DNA from: Pseudoxanthomonas daejeonensis
Lineage (GTDB): Bacteria > Pseudomonadota > Gammaproteobacteria > Xanthomonadales > Xanthomonadaceae
DNA: 64,000 bases
Direction of reading: 5' to 3'
NCBI RefSeq assembly: GCF_010093205.1
Contig: NZ_PDWN01000006.1
Coordinates: 124,001-188,000 of the forward strand
The notes beneath the pieces are model-generated. The model had not been told where the DNA came from. It saw only the letters and a list, made by a program, of their open reading frames with translations, and did not search any database. The translations under genes and the position numbers were made by a program. How positions within the stretch are numbered: the first letter of the stretch is position 1; the number at the start of each line of letters is the position of its first letter. Shown in pieces: positions 1 to 12,928 of this stretch.

Positions 1-1
1 A

Positions 2-643
2 TGGGCGCTGCACGACCTGCGCCAGCGCGACGACGTGGAGGTGGTGGCGCTGCTGACCACGGTGACCCGCGAGTACGCGCGCGCCTCGATGCAGGGCATC
101 CGCGTGGACGTGCTGCGGGCACAGGCCGCCGCCGCGGGCCTGCCGCTGCTGGAGGCTCACATCCCGGCCCGCTGTGGCAACGACGACTACGACGCCGCGA
201 TGGACCAGGCGCTGGCCGAGGCCGGATCGCGTTGGCCGGGGCTGCGCACTGCGGCTTTCGGTGACCTGTTTCTGGCCGACATCCGCGCGTATCGCGAACA
301 GCGGCTGGCGGCGGCCGGCTGGGAGCTGCTGACGCCCCTGTTCGGCGCCGATACCGCGGCACTGGCCCGGCAGATGCAGGCCGGCGGCCTGCGCGCGCAC
401 CTGTGCTGCGTGGACACGCAGCAACTGGATGCGCGCTTCGCCGGCCGCGCCTTCGACCACGTCCTGCTGGGCGAACTGCCGGCAGGCGTCGATCCCTGCG
501 GCGAGAATGGCGAGTTCCACACCTGCGTGCAGGCCGGGCCGATGTTCGCTTCGCCGCTGGACCTGCGGCGCGGCGAGACGGTCCTGCGCGACGAGCGTTT
601 CGCCTACACCGACTTCAGTCTCGCCACGCCGCGGGCGATCTAG
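2..643 (+). CDS. DUF71 / Dph6-like ATP-binding protein, 3' part
   Basis: The left window edge cuts this gene. An open frame runs from base 2 to the stop at 643 (213 residues), and the first residues (WALHDLRQRDDVEVVALLTT) continue a nucleotide-binding fold whose PP-loop must lie just upstream. The matching family is DUF71 (adenine nucleotide alpha-hydrolase, related to diphthine-ammonia ligase), usually about 220-230 residues, so perhaps only 10-15 residues are missing. Family hallmarks seen are EYARASMQGIR, the GDLFL segment near the middle and the ENGEFHT motif near the C-terminus. Bacteria do not make diphthamide, so the substrate is unknown. It converges on fghA with a 9-base gap. Family call firm, function unknown. 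Confidence 0.85.
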   Translation, partial: WALHDLRQRDDVEVVALLTTVTREYARASMQGIRVDVLRAQAAAAGLPLLEAHIPARCGNDDYDAAMDQALAEAGSRWPGLRTAAFGDLFLADIRAYREQRLAAAGWELLTPLFGADTAALARQMQAGGLRAHLCCVDTQQLDARFAGRAFDHVLLGELPAGVDPCGENGEFHTCVQAGPMFASPLDLRRGETVLRDERFAYTDFSLATPRAI

Positions 644-652
644 GTCGCGCGC

Positions 653-1543
653 TCAGTGATGGCCGCACCCGGCGTGGTGCTCGTGCGGCACGCCGGCGTG
701 CGTCTTCGCCTCGCCGTGCAGCGCGGCGGCATGGTGGGCGATGTGCTCGCCGATGAAACTGGCGATGAAGTAGTAGCTGTGGTCGTAACCCGGCCGCATG
801 CGCAGCTGCAGCGGATGCCCGGCGGCGACCGCGGCGGCCTGCAGCAGCTGCGGGCGCAGCTGGCCGTCGAGGAACTCGTCGTCGCCCCCCTGGTCGACCA
901 GCAGGGGCAGCTTCTCCGTCGCGTTGCGCACCAGTTCGCTGGCATCCCAGGCCTTCCAGGCCTCGCGATCCTCGCCCAGGTAGGCGGAGAACGCCTTCTC
1001 GCCCCATGGCACCTTCGACGGCGCCACGATCGGCGAGAACGCGGACACGCTGCGGTAGCGACCGGGATTGCGCAACGCGACCACCAGCGCGCCGTGGCCG
1101 CCCATCGAATGACCGCTGAGCGCGCGCGCATCGCTTACCGGAAAGTGCGCCTCGACCAAGGCTGGCAGCTCGCTGGCCACGTAGTCGTACATGCGGTAGT
1201 GCGCCGCCCACGGCTCCCGGGTGGCGTTGACGTAGAAACCGGCACCCTTGCCCAGGTCATAGCCGTCGGCATCGGCCACGCCATCACCACGCGGACTGGT
1301 GTCGGGCGCCACGATCACCACGCCGTGTTCGGCCGCATAGCGCTGCGCACCGGCCTTGGTGATGAAGTTCTGTTCGTTGCAGGTCAGTCCGGACAACCAG
1401 TACAGCACCGGCAGCTTCGCGCCCTGCGCCGCCTGCGGTGGCAGGTAGACGGCGAAGTTCATCGTGCAGCCGAGCACCTCCGATTCGTGCCGGTACACGT
1501 CCTGCCAGCCGCCGAAGCAGGCGCGATGTTCGATGCGTTCCAT
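653..1543 (-). CDS. fghA: S-formylglutathione hydrolase
   Basis: Hydrolyses S-formylglutathione to formate and glutathione, the last step of glutathione-dependent formaldehyde oxidation in the cytoplasm. The 296-residue protein has the esterase nucleophile elbow GHSMGG with Ser146, the acid in DQGGDDEF (about Asp222) and His255 in PGYDHSYYF, matching the family triad. The family is usually about 276-280 residues. I start at [10 protein letters not shown], which matches family N-termini; the frame is open upstream but that stretch does not look like protein. Oddity: the C-terminal 20 residues form a His-rich tail ([17 protein letters not shown]) beyond the normal end. It is the third gene of frmR-frmA-fghA and probably co-transcribed. 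Confidence 0.95.
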   Translation of the reverse strand: MERIEHRACFGGWQDVYRHESEVLGCTMNFAVYLPPQAAQGAKLPVLYWLSGLTCNEQNFITKAGAQRYAAEHGVVIVAPDTSPRGDGVADADGYDLGKGAGFYVNATREPWAAHYRMYDYVASELPALVEAHFPVSDARALSGHSMGGHGALVVALRNPGRYRSVSAFSPIVAPSKVPWGEKAFSAYLGEDREAWKAWDASELVRNATEKLPLLVDQGGDDEFLDGQLRPQLLQAAAVAAGHPLQLRMRPGYDHSYYFIASFIGEHIAHHAAALHGEAKTHAGVPHEHHAGCGHH

Positions 1544-1590
1544 CAGCAATTCCTCAGTTCGTGCGCTCCTGCCAACCATCCAATCGGACA

Positions 1591-1609
1591 GCCCCTTTGG
1601 TAAAGGGGC
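1591..1609 (-). other. Perfect hairpin between frmA and fghA
   Basis: GCCCCTTT and AAAGGGGC are perfect inverted arms around a 3-base loop. A second 6-bp stem (CGCGGC/GCCGCG) lies at 1609-1624. Both fall in the 153-base gap between the frmA stop and the fghA start, about 50-70 bases upstream of fghA in the transcript. There is no U-run, so I read them as possible mRNA stability or partial-attenuation elements rather than a terminator. Confidence 0.4.
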
Positions 1610-1696
1610 GCGGCGGCAGCCGCGGGATTCATAGGTAAAGGAAAACGGGGCCCGCGCTTCCGCCATGGGCGCAAGCGCGGGATGCAGCGCCTGGTT

Positions 1697-4564
<2,868 letters not shown>

Positions 4565-4582
4565 GCGGCGCGGTGTGCGAGC

Positions 4583-4618
4583 GCGCGCAGCTGGAACGCT
4601 CCCGTTCCGGCCGCGCGC
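4583..4618. terminator. Long hairpin between convergent genes
   Basis: About 15 base pairs with one mismatch (GGAACG/CGTTCC core around a 4-base loop, extended by GCGCGC arms). It lies between the HD-GYP stop and the amidohydrolase stop. There is no U-run on either side, so it is a probable bidirectional transcription barrier rather than a classical intrinsic terminator. Confidence 0.5.
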
Positions 4619-4639
4619 AACTCGCCGGCTACACCCTCG

Positions 4640-5980
<1,341 letters not shown>

Positions 5981-6148
5981 GCCCTGCTCCCGATCCGGTA
6001 AAGCCGCAGCCTAACCGGCGATACCGGCGGCGACCAAGGACAGGGGCGAGGTGCCCACGCCCGGATTGTCCTCGCGGCCCTGCTTCCGGCGTGTCCTGTC
6101 TGCGTGCGTCCCCATGCATACCCAGACCACTGCCGAGCCGATACCGCC

Positions 6149-7408
6149 ATGAACACCACCCGCCATCCGCTGAGCCTCTCCCTCGTCGCCACCCTGCTCG
6201 TCGCCCTGCCCGCCAGCAGTGCGCCATCCGCCGGGCCGGAAACCCAGGTCTGGATCGACGTGGCCACCCACAACCAGGCCGGCATGCCCGACATGGGCCA
6301 GATGATGGGCGGCATGGGCGGGATCGCCGCGAAGATGATGGGTGGCTCACAGGGCACGATCGGCTATCCCGACGCGCGCCATCCGGTGTTCACCGGCAAG
6401 TTCTTCGACATCGCCATGCGCAACAGCCTGGCGCCGGGCAAGGATGCCGAGCAGCAGGTGCCGGCCGGGCTGGGCCTGGGCGCATCACTGCCGCTGTTGC
6501 CGCCGGTGGCCAGCCGCGGGCGCGAGGCGGGCGGAACATCGGGCGTGCCCGAAGGCGAGATCCACCTCAAGTACTACTGGGGCTGCGGCAGCGAGGTGCG
6601 TGCCGGCCAGCCACGCGAGGTGCACATGCGCGCCAAGGACGGGAAGTTCGAAATGAGCGGCGATCCCATGCAGGGCCGCTATGCGCCCGATCGCGGCATC
6701 GATCCGGATCCGTCCTACGTGTTGTGGCCGAACCCGAAGACGCAAAACCGCGCACCGGCCAACGCGTCGCTGGTGGGCCAGCACCGCATCACCGGCCCGG
6801 GCGTGCCCGAATCGCTCACGTTCGAGCTGCAGCAGGCCGCCGATTTCATGCCGAAGATCGCCCTGACCCAGTCCGGCCAGCTCGCGTCCGGCATGACCCT
6901 GGGCTGGCAACCGGTGGACCGGGCCAAGGCGTATTTCCTGCACGGGCTCAGCATGCAGGACAAGACCATCGTGATCTGGAGCAGCGCCGAAGTCCCCGAT
7001 GCCGGCCAGGGCGTGGTCGATTTCCTCACCGGTGGACAGGTCGACCGCTGGCTCAAGGAAAAAGTGCTGCTGCCACCGTCCACCACGTCGTGCGCGATAC
7101 CGAAGGGGATCTTCGCCGACGCCAGCACGGGCCAGGCCAGCCCGGGCATCCTGAGCATGATCGCCTACGGCCCGGAGACCCACATCACCTGGCCGCCGAA
7201 GCCGGCCGATCCGAAGCAGCCCTGGGATCCGGAATGGAACGTGCGCGTCCGCACCAAGTCCACCGCCGGCGCACTGCTGGGCATGGACCTGTCGGGCATG
7301 GAGGGCATGGACGCAGGCGACGCGGCATCGCCGCAGGACCCGGGGCAGAAGAAGCCCGAGGAAGGCGCAACCAAGAAGCTGCTGAAGGGCCTGCTGCGCA
7401 ACCTCTGA
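6149..7408 (+). CDS. Exported protein of unknown function
   Basis: A 419-residue protein with a clear signal peptide (LSLSLVATLLVALPASSA). The mature part begins with a Met/Gly-rich stretch (MPDMGQMMGGMGGIAAKMMGG, about residues 49-69) and ends with another (GMDLSGMEGMDAGDA), followed by a Lys-rich tail. Between them lie aromatic and Pro-rich segments such as YYWGCGSEVRAGQP and FELQQAADFMPKIALTQSG that look like beta-structure. I do not recognise a domain. Start MNTTRHPLSL is chosen because it opens the signal peptide; an ATG 15 codons upstream would bury it. Isolated, with a shared hairpin after the stop. Confidence 0.8.
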   Translation: MNTTRHPLSLSLVATLLVALPASSAPSAGPETQVWIDVATHNQAGMPDMGQMMGGMGGIAAKMMGGSQGTIGYPDARHPVFTGKFFDIAMRNSLAPGKDAEQQVPAGLGLGASLPLLPPVASRGREAGGTSGVPEGEIHLKYYWGCGSEVRAGQPREVHMRAKDGKFEMSGDPMQGRYAPDRGIDPDPSYVLWPNPKTQNRAPANASLVGQHRITGPGVPESLTFELQQAADFMPKIALTQSGQLASGMTLGWQPVDRAKAYFLHGLSMQDKTIVIWSSAEVPDAGQGVVDFLTGGQVDRWLKEKVLLPPSTTSCAIPKGIFADASTGQASPGILSMIAYGPETHITWPPKPADPKQPWDPEWNVRVRTKSTAGALLGMDLSGMEGMDAGDAASPQDPGQKKPEEGATKKLLKGLLRNL

Positions 7409-7418
7409 GCCCGGCCAT

Positions 7419-7442
7419 GCGATGGCCGGCAACGGCCATCGC
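7419..7442. terminator. Hairpin between convergent genes, GCAA tetraloop
   Basis: An 11-bp stem (GCGATGGCCG with CGGCCATCGC) closed by a GCAA loop lies 10 bases after the stop of the exported protein and just beyond the gshA stop. No U-run follows on either strand; the shape and position suggest a bidirectional end of transcription. Confidence 0.55.
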
Positions 7443-7448
7443 CGCAAT

Positions 7449-8843
7449 TCAGTAGGCGAACTCGCCGAAGATCCGGTCGATGTCGCCGTTCCACGCGCCG
7501 TTGAACAGCTCGAGCTTGCGCTCGGCCGCGGTCTGGCCGCTCTCGGCGATCTCGATCAGCGGATCGAGGAAGCGCGTTTCATCGATCCCGTCCCCATTGC
7601 GCGCCGCGCGGCGACGCAGGCCGGCGCTGGAGATCTTCAGCGCTTCGACCGCGAGCTCACGCACGCTGGCGCCGCGGACGTTGCCAATCCGTGTCGGCAG
7701 CTTCAGCGCGCGCTCCGGCACGCCATCGCGCAGCGCATGGCGCTCGGCGGTGGTGAAGTCCTTGACCAGGTCCCAGGCCGCATCCAGCGCCGTGTCGTCG
7801 TACAGCAGGCCGACCCAGAAGGCCGGCAACGCGCACAGCCGGTTCCACGGACCGCCATCGGCGCCGCGCATTTCCAGGAACTTCTTCAGCCGCACCTCGG
7901 GGAAGGCGGTGGTCATGTGGTCGGACCAGTCGCGCAGCGTGGGCAGCGCCCCGGGCAGCACGTCGAGTTCGCCCTTGAGGAATTTCCGGAACGACTTGCC
8001 GGAGGCATCGACGTAGACGCCATCGCGGTAGGAGAAGTACATCGGCACGTCGAGCAGGTAATCGACGTAGCGCTCGTAACCGAAGCCGTCCTCGAACACG
8101 AAATCGAGCATGCCGGTGCGGTCCGGATCGGTGTCGGTCCAGATGTGCGAGCGGTAGCTGAGGTAGCCGTTGGGCCTGCCTTCGGTGAACGGCGAGTCGG
8201 CGAACAGCGCGGTCGCCACCGGCTGCAAAGCCAGCGACACGCGGAACTTCTTCACCATGTCCGCTTCGGAGGCGTAGTCCAGGTTGACCTGCACCGTGCA
8301 GGTGCGCGTCATCATGTCCAGGCCGAGCGAGCCGACCCTGGGCATGTAGTCGCGCATGATCCGGTAGCGGCCCTTGGGCATCCACGGCATCTCGTCGCGG
8401 CGCCACTTGGGCTGGAAACCCATGCCGAGGAAGCCCAGCTGCAACTCGTCGGAGACCTGGCGCACCTCGTTGAGGTGGGTGCCCAGTTCCACGCAGGTCT
8501 GGTGGATGTCTTCGAGCGGCGCGCCGGAAAGTTCCAGCTGGCCGGCCGGCTCCAGGGTGACCGATGCGCTATCGCGCAGCAGCGCGATCGTGCGCGGCGG
8601 CAGCCCGTCGACGCTCTCCTGCACGGGCGTCCAACCGAAGCGGGTCAGTCCGGTGAGCAGCGCTTCGATGCCGCGATCACCATCGAACGTCGGCGGGCGC
8701 AGGTCATCCAGGCGGAAGCCGAATTTCTCGTGCTCGGTGCCGATGCGCCAGTCGCCCTTGGGCTTCTCCCCCGACGCGATGTAATCGACCAGCTGGTTGC
8801 GCTGGGTGATCGGGGTATCGGCGACGTGGCTGGGGCTCGACAA
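7449..8843 (-). CDS. gshA: Glutamate-cysteine ligase, plant/proteobacterial type
   Basis: Catalyses the first, ATP-dependent step of glutathione synthesis. The sequence has the conserved blocks of the plant-like GCL family: [66 protein letters not shown] and [14 protein letters not shown]. No ATG lies at a sensible place. A TTG at 8843 gives [16 protein letters not shown] and a 464-residue protein, the normal length for the family, with a weak GAG element upstream. The open frame continues upstream as low-complexity sequence that I treat as noncoding. Glutathione made here is the co-substrate of the FrmA/FghA pathway 5 kb away. Confidence 0.93.
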   Translation of the reverse strand: MSSPSHVADTPITQRNQLVDYIASGEKPKGDWRIGTEHEKFGFRLDDLRPPTFDGDRGIEALLTGLTRFGWTPVQESVDGLPPRTIALLRDSASVTLEPAGQLELSGAPLEDIHQTCVELGTHLNEVRQVSDELQLGFLGMGFQPKWRRDEMPWMPKGRYRIMRDYMPRVGSLGLDMMTRTCTVQVNLDYASEADMVKKFRVSLALQPVATALFADSPFTEGRPNGYLSYRSHIWTDTDPDRTGMLDFVFEDGFGYERYVDYLLDVPMYFSYRDGVYVDASGKSFRKFLKGELDVLPGALPTLRDWSDHMTTAFPEVRLKKFLEMRGADGGPWNRLCALPAFWVGLLYDDTALDAAWDLVKDFTTAERHALRDGVPERALKLPTRIGNVRGASVRELAVEALKISSAGLRRRAARNGDGIDETRFLDPLIEIAESGQTAAERKLELFNGAWNGDIDRIFGEFAY

Positions 8844-9016
8844 GGGCGGCTCGCACGGGACGGACGGGCTGCGATGGATGGGGCCTGCCGGCCGGCCTCG
8901 CAAGGGGCGCACTATAGCCTGTGGCCCCCTCCCGCCGGTGTCCCGGCACGGGGTTTGAGTGTTCCGTGCACGCGCGCCGATGGCTCCCGGTGCCGCCACC
9001 GGGTTACCCTGCCGCA

Positions 9017-9730
9017 ATGCCGCGCAGCCACGCACCTTCCCGCCGCCATGCCGAGCGCCACCGCACCCAGCGCGTGGGCTGGTTGCGCGCAGCCGTACTC
9101 GGCGCCAACGACGGCATCGTCTCGGTGGCCGGCGTGGTCGTGGGCGTGGCCGCCAGTGGCGCCAGCGCGCAGGTGGTCCTGGCCACCGGCGTGGCCGCGG
9201 TGGTCGCCGGTGCGATGTCGATGGCCGCCGGCGAATACGTTTCGGTGCAATCGCAGGCCGATACCGAAGCGGCCGACCTGGCGATCGAGCGCCAGGAACT
9301 GGCGAGCGAGCCACGGCTCGAACAGGAAGAGCTGGCCCATATCTACGTTCAGCGCGGACTGTCGCCTGCACTGGCCCGCCAGGTCGCCGACGAACTCACC
9401 GCACATGACGCCCTGGCCGCCCATGCCCGCGACGAACTCGGCATCACCGAATCCCTGCGCGCCCGCCCGTTGCAGGCCGCATTGTCCTCGGCCGCGGCAT
9501 TCGCCGTCGGTGCGGCGCTGCCGATCGGTGCGGCACTACTGGCGCCGCTCGAGCGGGTGACCCTGGCCACCACGGTCGTCACCCTCGCCGGACTGCTGCT
9601 GTCCGGTGGCGCGGCGGCGTGGCTGGGCGGTGCCCCGGTGCTGCGCGGGGCATTGCGGGTCGGCTTCTGGGGCGCGCTGGCGATGGCCGCCTCGCACGCG
9701 ATCGGCGGCCTGTTCCACGTGGCGGTCTGA
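9017..9730 (+). CDS. VIT1/CCC1-family iron or manganese transporter
   Basis: A 237-residue membrane protein of the VIT/nodulin-21 family. The first helix carries the signature [17 protein letters not shown], followed by a second helix ending [18 protein letters not shown] charged cytosolic loop (about 75-130, rich in E, Q and R) is the metal-binding domain in this family, then three C-terminal helices follow. Members export Fe2+ or Mn2+ from the cytoplasm. Start [16 protein letters not shown] gives the usual short basic N-terminus; the frame is open 32 codons further upstream but without similarity. Confidence 0.88.
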   Translation: MPRSHAPSRRHAERHRTQRVGWLRAAVLGANDGIVSVAGVVVGVAASGASAQVVLATGVAAVVAGAMSMAAGEYVSVQSQADTEAADLAIERQELASEPRLEQEELAHIYVQRGLSPALARQVADELTAHDALAAHARDELGITESLRARPLQAALSSAAAFAVGAALPIGAALLAPLERVTLATTVVTLAGLLLSGGAAAWLGGAPVLRGALRVGFWGALAMAASHAIGGLFHVAV

Positions 9731-9779
9731 CGACCCCGCGGGAAGCGTCGCCGGGAAGCCCCGCCGGAGACGGGCCGCG

Positions 9780-10385
9780 CTAGGCCAGCTCGAGCCAGCC
9801 GTTGACCACGGCGCGCGCTTCGTCGACGCCCTGCTTGCTCTCGCCCGAGAAGGTCTGCACGCCGACGCTGCTTTCGCCGAAGGCCGATGCCAGTTCCTTG
9901 CGCACCGCCTGCAAGGCCTGCGCCTGCTGGCCGCGACCGAGCTTGTCGGCCTTGGTCAGCAAGGCATGCGCCGGGAGGCCGCGGGTCACCGCGTAGGTGA
10001 GCATCTGCCGGTCGTAGTCCTTGAGCGGATGGCGGATGTCCATCACCACCACCAGGCCACGCAGGGCCTCTCGCTGGCGGAAATACTTGTCGATGAAGCC
10101 CTGCCAGTGCGCCCGCAGTTCCATCGGCACCTTGGCGTAGCCGTAACCGGGCAGATCGACCAGGTAGCGCTGCGGCACGACCTCGAAGAACACCAGCTGC
10201 TGGGTCCGGCCGGGGGTCTTGGAGACGCGGGCCAGGGCGTTCTGCCGGGTCAGCGCGTTGAGCGCGCTGGACTTGCCGGCGTTGGACCGGCCGGCGAAGG
10301 CGACCTCGTGGCCGCCGTCGGCCGGCAACTGCGCAAGCGTGTGCGCCGAGCCCAGGTAGTGGGCCTTTTCGAGTGGATTGGACAT
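9780..10385 (-). CDS. engB: Ribosome-biogenesis GTPase EngB (YihA/YsxC)
   Basis: A 201-residue TRAFAC GTPase that assists 50S subunit assembly. All G-motifs are visible: G1 GRSNAGKSS, G2 region SKTPGRTQ, G3 DLPGYGYAKV, G4 TKADKL, and an ending typical of the family. Start MSNPLEKAHYLG matches other members; 38 upstream in-frame codons are ignored. It diverges from cytochrome c4, and the trio engB, cytochrome c4, dsbA is a gene order also known from pseudomonads. Confidence 0.96.
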   Translation of the reverse strand: MSNPLEKAHYLGSAHTLAQLPADGGHEVAFAGRSNAGKSSALNALTRQNALARVSKTPGRTQQLVFFEVVPQRYLVDLPGYGYAKVPMELRAHWQGFIDKYFRQREALRGLVVVMDIRHPLKDYDRQMLTYAVTRGLPAHALLTKADKLGRGQQAQALQAVRKELASAFGESSVGVQTFSGESKQGVDEARAVVNGWLELA

Positions 10386-10545
10386 GGGCATAGGATCGCA
10401 CGGCACGGGCCTGGCGTTGCCGCGACCGGCCGCGGCGGGTTGTTTCGTTGACCGTCGCGCCCCGCGACAGGGATAATCCGGACGTTTCGCGGCCGCCATT
10501 CCACTGGCGTGACCGCCTTTGATCGGGTCTCCGGAGCTCTAGCCC

Positions 10546-11334
10546 ATGCGCCACGCTCGCGTTTTCACCCTTGCCGGACTGGCCCTCGCGGTCACCGCCG
10601 TCGCCGCCTATGCCGCACAGACCACGGTGGTGCCGGTCCCGGACAACGCGCCCGTGCAGTCCGCCCCGCTCGAAGTCGACCTGAGCAAGACCCATTGGGG
10701 CGATGCCGAAGCCGGCGCCGGCAAGGCCGCCGCCTGCGCGGCCTGCCACGGCGCCGACGGCAACCCGGCCATCCCGGTCTACCCGCGCATCGCCGGCCAG
10801 AGCGAGCGCTTCATCGCCAAGCAGCTGGCCCTGTTCGCCAGCGGCGAGCGCCACAGCGGCATGGCCGCGGTGATGGCGCCGTTCGCCCAGGCGCTGAGCC
10901 CGCAGGACATGCGCGATGTCGGCGCCTTCTTCGCCAGCCAGAAGTCCGGCGCCGGCGTGGCCGACGACACCGTGGTCGCGGACGGCCCGTACGAAGGCCT
11001 GAAGTACTTCGAGATCGGCCAGCGGCTGTTCCGCGCCGGCGACGCCGAACGCGGCATCCCGGCCTGCTCGGCCTGCCACGGCCCGACCGGTACCGGCAAC
11101 CCGGGACCGCCGTACCCGCACATCGCCGGGCAGATGTCGGACTACACCGTCCAGCGCCTGACCGAGTACAAGGCGGGCACGACCAGCGAACGCGACCCGG
11201 CTTCGTTCCACATCATGGCCAAGGTCGCCGGCAAGCTCACCGAGCAGGAGATCGGCGCCCTGGCCAGCTACCTGCAGGGCCTGCACGACCATGCCGATGA
11301 CGCCGAGGTCGCCAGCGCCGAACCGCGCTCGTGA
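10546..11334 (+). CDS. Dihaem cytochrome c4
   Basis: Periplasmic electron carrier to terminal oxidases. The 262-residue precursor has a signal peptide (VFTLAGLALAVTAVAAYA) and two haem c attachment sites, CAACH at about 65-69 and CSACH at about 170-174. Each is followed by the typical IAGQ segment and a Met ligand (GMAAVMAPFAQ and FHIMAKVAGKLT). The two halves resemble each other, as expected for the internally duplicated c4 class. A predicted intrinsic terminator follows at 11388. Confidence 0.94.
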   Translation: MRHARVFTLAGLALAVTAVAAYAAQTTVVPVPDNAPVQSAPLEVDLSKTHWGDAEAGAGKAAACAACHGADGNPAIPVYPRIAGQSERFIAKQLALFASGERHSGMAAVMAPFAQALSPQDMRDVGAFFASQKSGAGVADDTVVADGPYEGLKYFEIGQRLFRAGDAERGIPACSACHGPTGTGNPGPPYPHIAGQMSDYTVQRLTEYKAGTTSERDPASFHIMAKVAGKLTEQEIGALASYLQGLHDHADDAEVASAEPRS

Positions 11335-11387
11335 AACTTTGCGGCGCCGGCGCGGTCTGACCCACGCGGTCCCTCTCTCCATATTTG

Positions 11388-11416
11388 CGCCGGCCCCATG
11401 GCCGGCGTCGTTTTTT
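11388..11416 (+). terminator. Intrinsic terminator after cytochrome c4
   Basis: An 8-bp GC stem (CGCCGGCC/GGCCGGCG) with a 4-base loop is followed by TCG and six T. It ends the cytochrome c4 transcript, leaving the two dsbA genes with their own start or with read-through. Confidence 0.8.
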
Positions 11417-11461
11417 CCGCCGGATGCCAAGGCGACCGGCCCCACCCGGGAGACACCATCG

Positions 11462-12112
11462 ATGAAGGCGTTCCTGTCCGCACTGCTGCTTGCCGCCGTC
11501 GCCTGGCTCCCCGCCGGGCCGGTCGCCGCACAGGCCGCGTCCACCCCGCAGGCCGGGCGCGACTATGTCGAGATCGCCGGCGGCAAGCCCTGGGCGGCCA
11601 AGCCGGGCCGGATCGAGGTGGCCGAGGTCTTCGGCTACTCGTGCCCGCACTGCGCGCACCTGGAGCCGCTGCTCAAGCCCTGGAAGGCCAAGCTGCCGCG
11701 CGACGTGGACTTCGTCGCGGTCCCGGCGGCCTTCGGCGGCCCCTGGGACACCTGGGCGCGGGCCTACTTCGCCGCCTCCAACCTCGGACTGCTGGCGCGC
11801 ACGCACGACGCGGTCTTCGCCGCGATCCACGAGCGAGGGAACTTGCCGCGCAATCCGAGCGCGCAGGAGCTGGCCACGTTCTACGCCAGCTATGGCGTGA
11901 CATCCGAGCGCTTCCTGGCAGCGATGGCCGACCCGAAGGTCGATGCGCAGTTGCAGCAGTCCGCGGCACTGACCCGCGCCTGGGAGCTGGAAGGCACGCC
12001 CAGCGTGGTCGTCGCCGGCCGTTATCGCGTCCTCGGCAAGGATTTCCAGGACATGCTGCGCATCACCGACTGGCTGGTGGCACGCGAGCGCCAGGCCGCG
12101 GCCAAGCCCTGA
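11462..12112 (+). CDS. dsbA: Thiol:disulfide interchange protein DsbA (soluble)
   Basis: Periplasmic oxidase that introduces disulfides into exported proteins. The 216-residue precursor begins with a signal peptide (MKAFLSALLLAAVAWLPAGPVAAQA). The thioredoxin active site is C-P-H-C in FGYSCPHCAHLEP, the classic DsbA dipeptide, and the cis-Pro loop is EGTPSVVVAGRY. The helical insertion lies between them. Start is the ATG opening the signal peptide. It is followed 71 bases later by a paralogue of the same family, so the pair probably arose by tandem duplication. Confidence 0.95.
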   Translation: MKAFLSALLLAAVAWLPAGPVAAQAASTPQAGRDYVEIAGGKPWAAKPGRIEVAEVFGYSCPHCAHLEPLLKPWKAKLPRDVDFVAVPAAFGGPWDTWARAYFAASNLGLLARTHDAVFAAIHERGNLPRNPSAQELATFYASYGVTSERFLAAMADPKVDAQLQQSAALTRAWELEGTPSVVVAGRYRVLGKDFQDMLRITDWLVARERQAAAKP

Positions 12113-12183
12113 TCCGCTGGCCGCCGCGCCGACCCGGCGTTGACGGCCCTTGCTCCATCCTCTTCATCCTCCAGGAGACCACC

Positions 12184-12909
12184 ATGACCAAGCGCCACCT
12201 CGTCAGCCTGACCCTGCTGCTGGCCCTGACCGCCTGCTCCGGCAAGCAGGCCCCGGCGCCGGCCGAAGCTGCTGCTCCGGCCGCCGACGCTCCGGCTGCT
12301 CCCGCCCCGGCGCCGACCGCTCCGAGTGGCCCGGCCCCGGTCGCCGGCGTGGACTACGTCGAGATCCCCAATGGCCAGGCCTTCCAGCCCGCCGCCGGCA
12401 AGATCGAGGTCGCCGAAGTGTTCGGCTACACCTGCCCGCACTGCGCGCAGTTCGAGCCGGTGCTGCAGGCGTGGAAGCAGCGCCAGCCGGCCGACGTGGC
12501 GGTAACCCAGGTGCCGGCGGCGTTCGGCGGCTACTGGCTGCCGTATGCCCGCGCGTTCTACGCCGCCGAGGCGCTGGGCGTGCTGGCCCAGTCGCATGAC
12601 GCGATGTTCAACGCCGTCCATGTGCAGCGCTCCCTGCCGGTGAACGCCAACGTGACCGCCGAGCAGATCGCGCCGTTCTATGCCCAGTACGGCGTGGACG
12701 CCAAGCGCTTCGCCGACACCTACAACAGCTTCGGCGTGGACGCCAAGATCAACCGCGCCAAGCAGTTCGCGGTGAAGGCCAGGATCGAAGGCACCCCGTC
12801 GCTGGTGGTCAACGGCAAGTACACGGTGAACGTGGACCCGCAGGGCTTCGAGAAGATGCTCAACACGGTCGAATGGCTGGTGGCCAAGGAGCGTGGCGGC
12901 GCCGACTGA
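12184..12909 (+). CDS. Second DsbA-like oxidoreductase, predicted lipoprotein
   Basis: A 241-residue paralogue of the upstream DsbA. It starts MTKRHLVSLTLLLALTACSG: a type II signal peptide with lipobox LTAC, so the mature protein should be lipid-anchored at Cys18. About 30 residues of Ala/Pro linker follow, then the thioredoxin fold with the CPHC active site (FGYTCPHCAQFEP) and cis-Pro loop EGTPSLVVNGKY. A clear ribosome-binding site (CAGGAGA) precedes the ATG. A tethered oxidase beside a soluble one suggests different substrates or DsbB partners; this is inference. Confidence 0.92.
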   Translation: MTKRHLVSLTLLLALTACSGKQAPAPAEAAAPAADAPAAPAPAPTAPSGPAPVAGVDYVEIPNGQAFQPAAGKIEVAEVFGYTCPHCAQFEPVLQAWKQRQPADVAVTQVPAAFGGYWLPYARAFYAAEALGVLAQSHDAMFNAVHVQRSLPVNANVTAEQIAPFYAQYGVDAKRFADTYNSFGVDAKINRAKQFAVKARIEGTPSLVVNGKYTVNVDPQGFEKMLNTVEWLVAKERGGAD

Positions 12910-12928
12910 CGCGCCGCTGCACCCCGCC

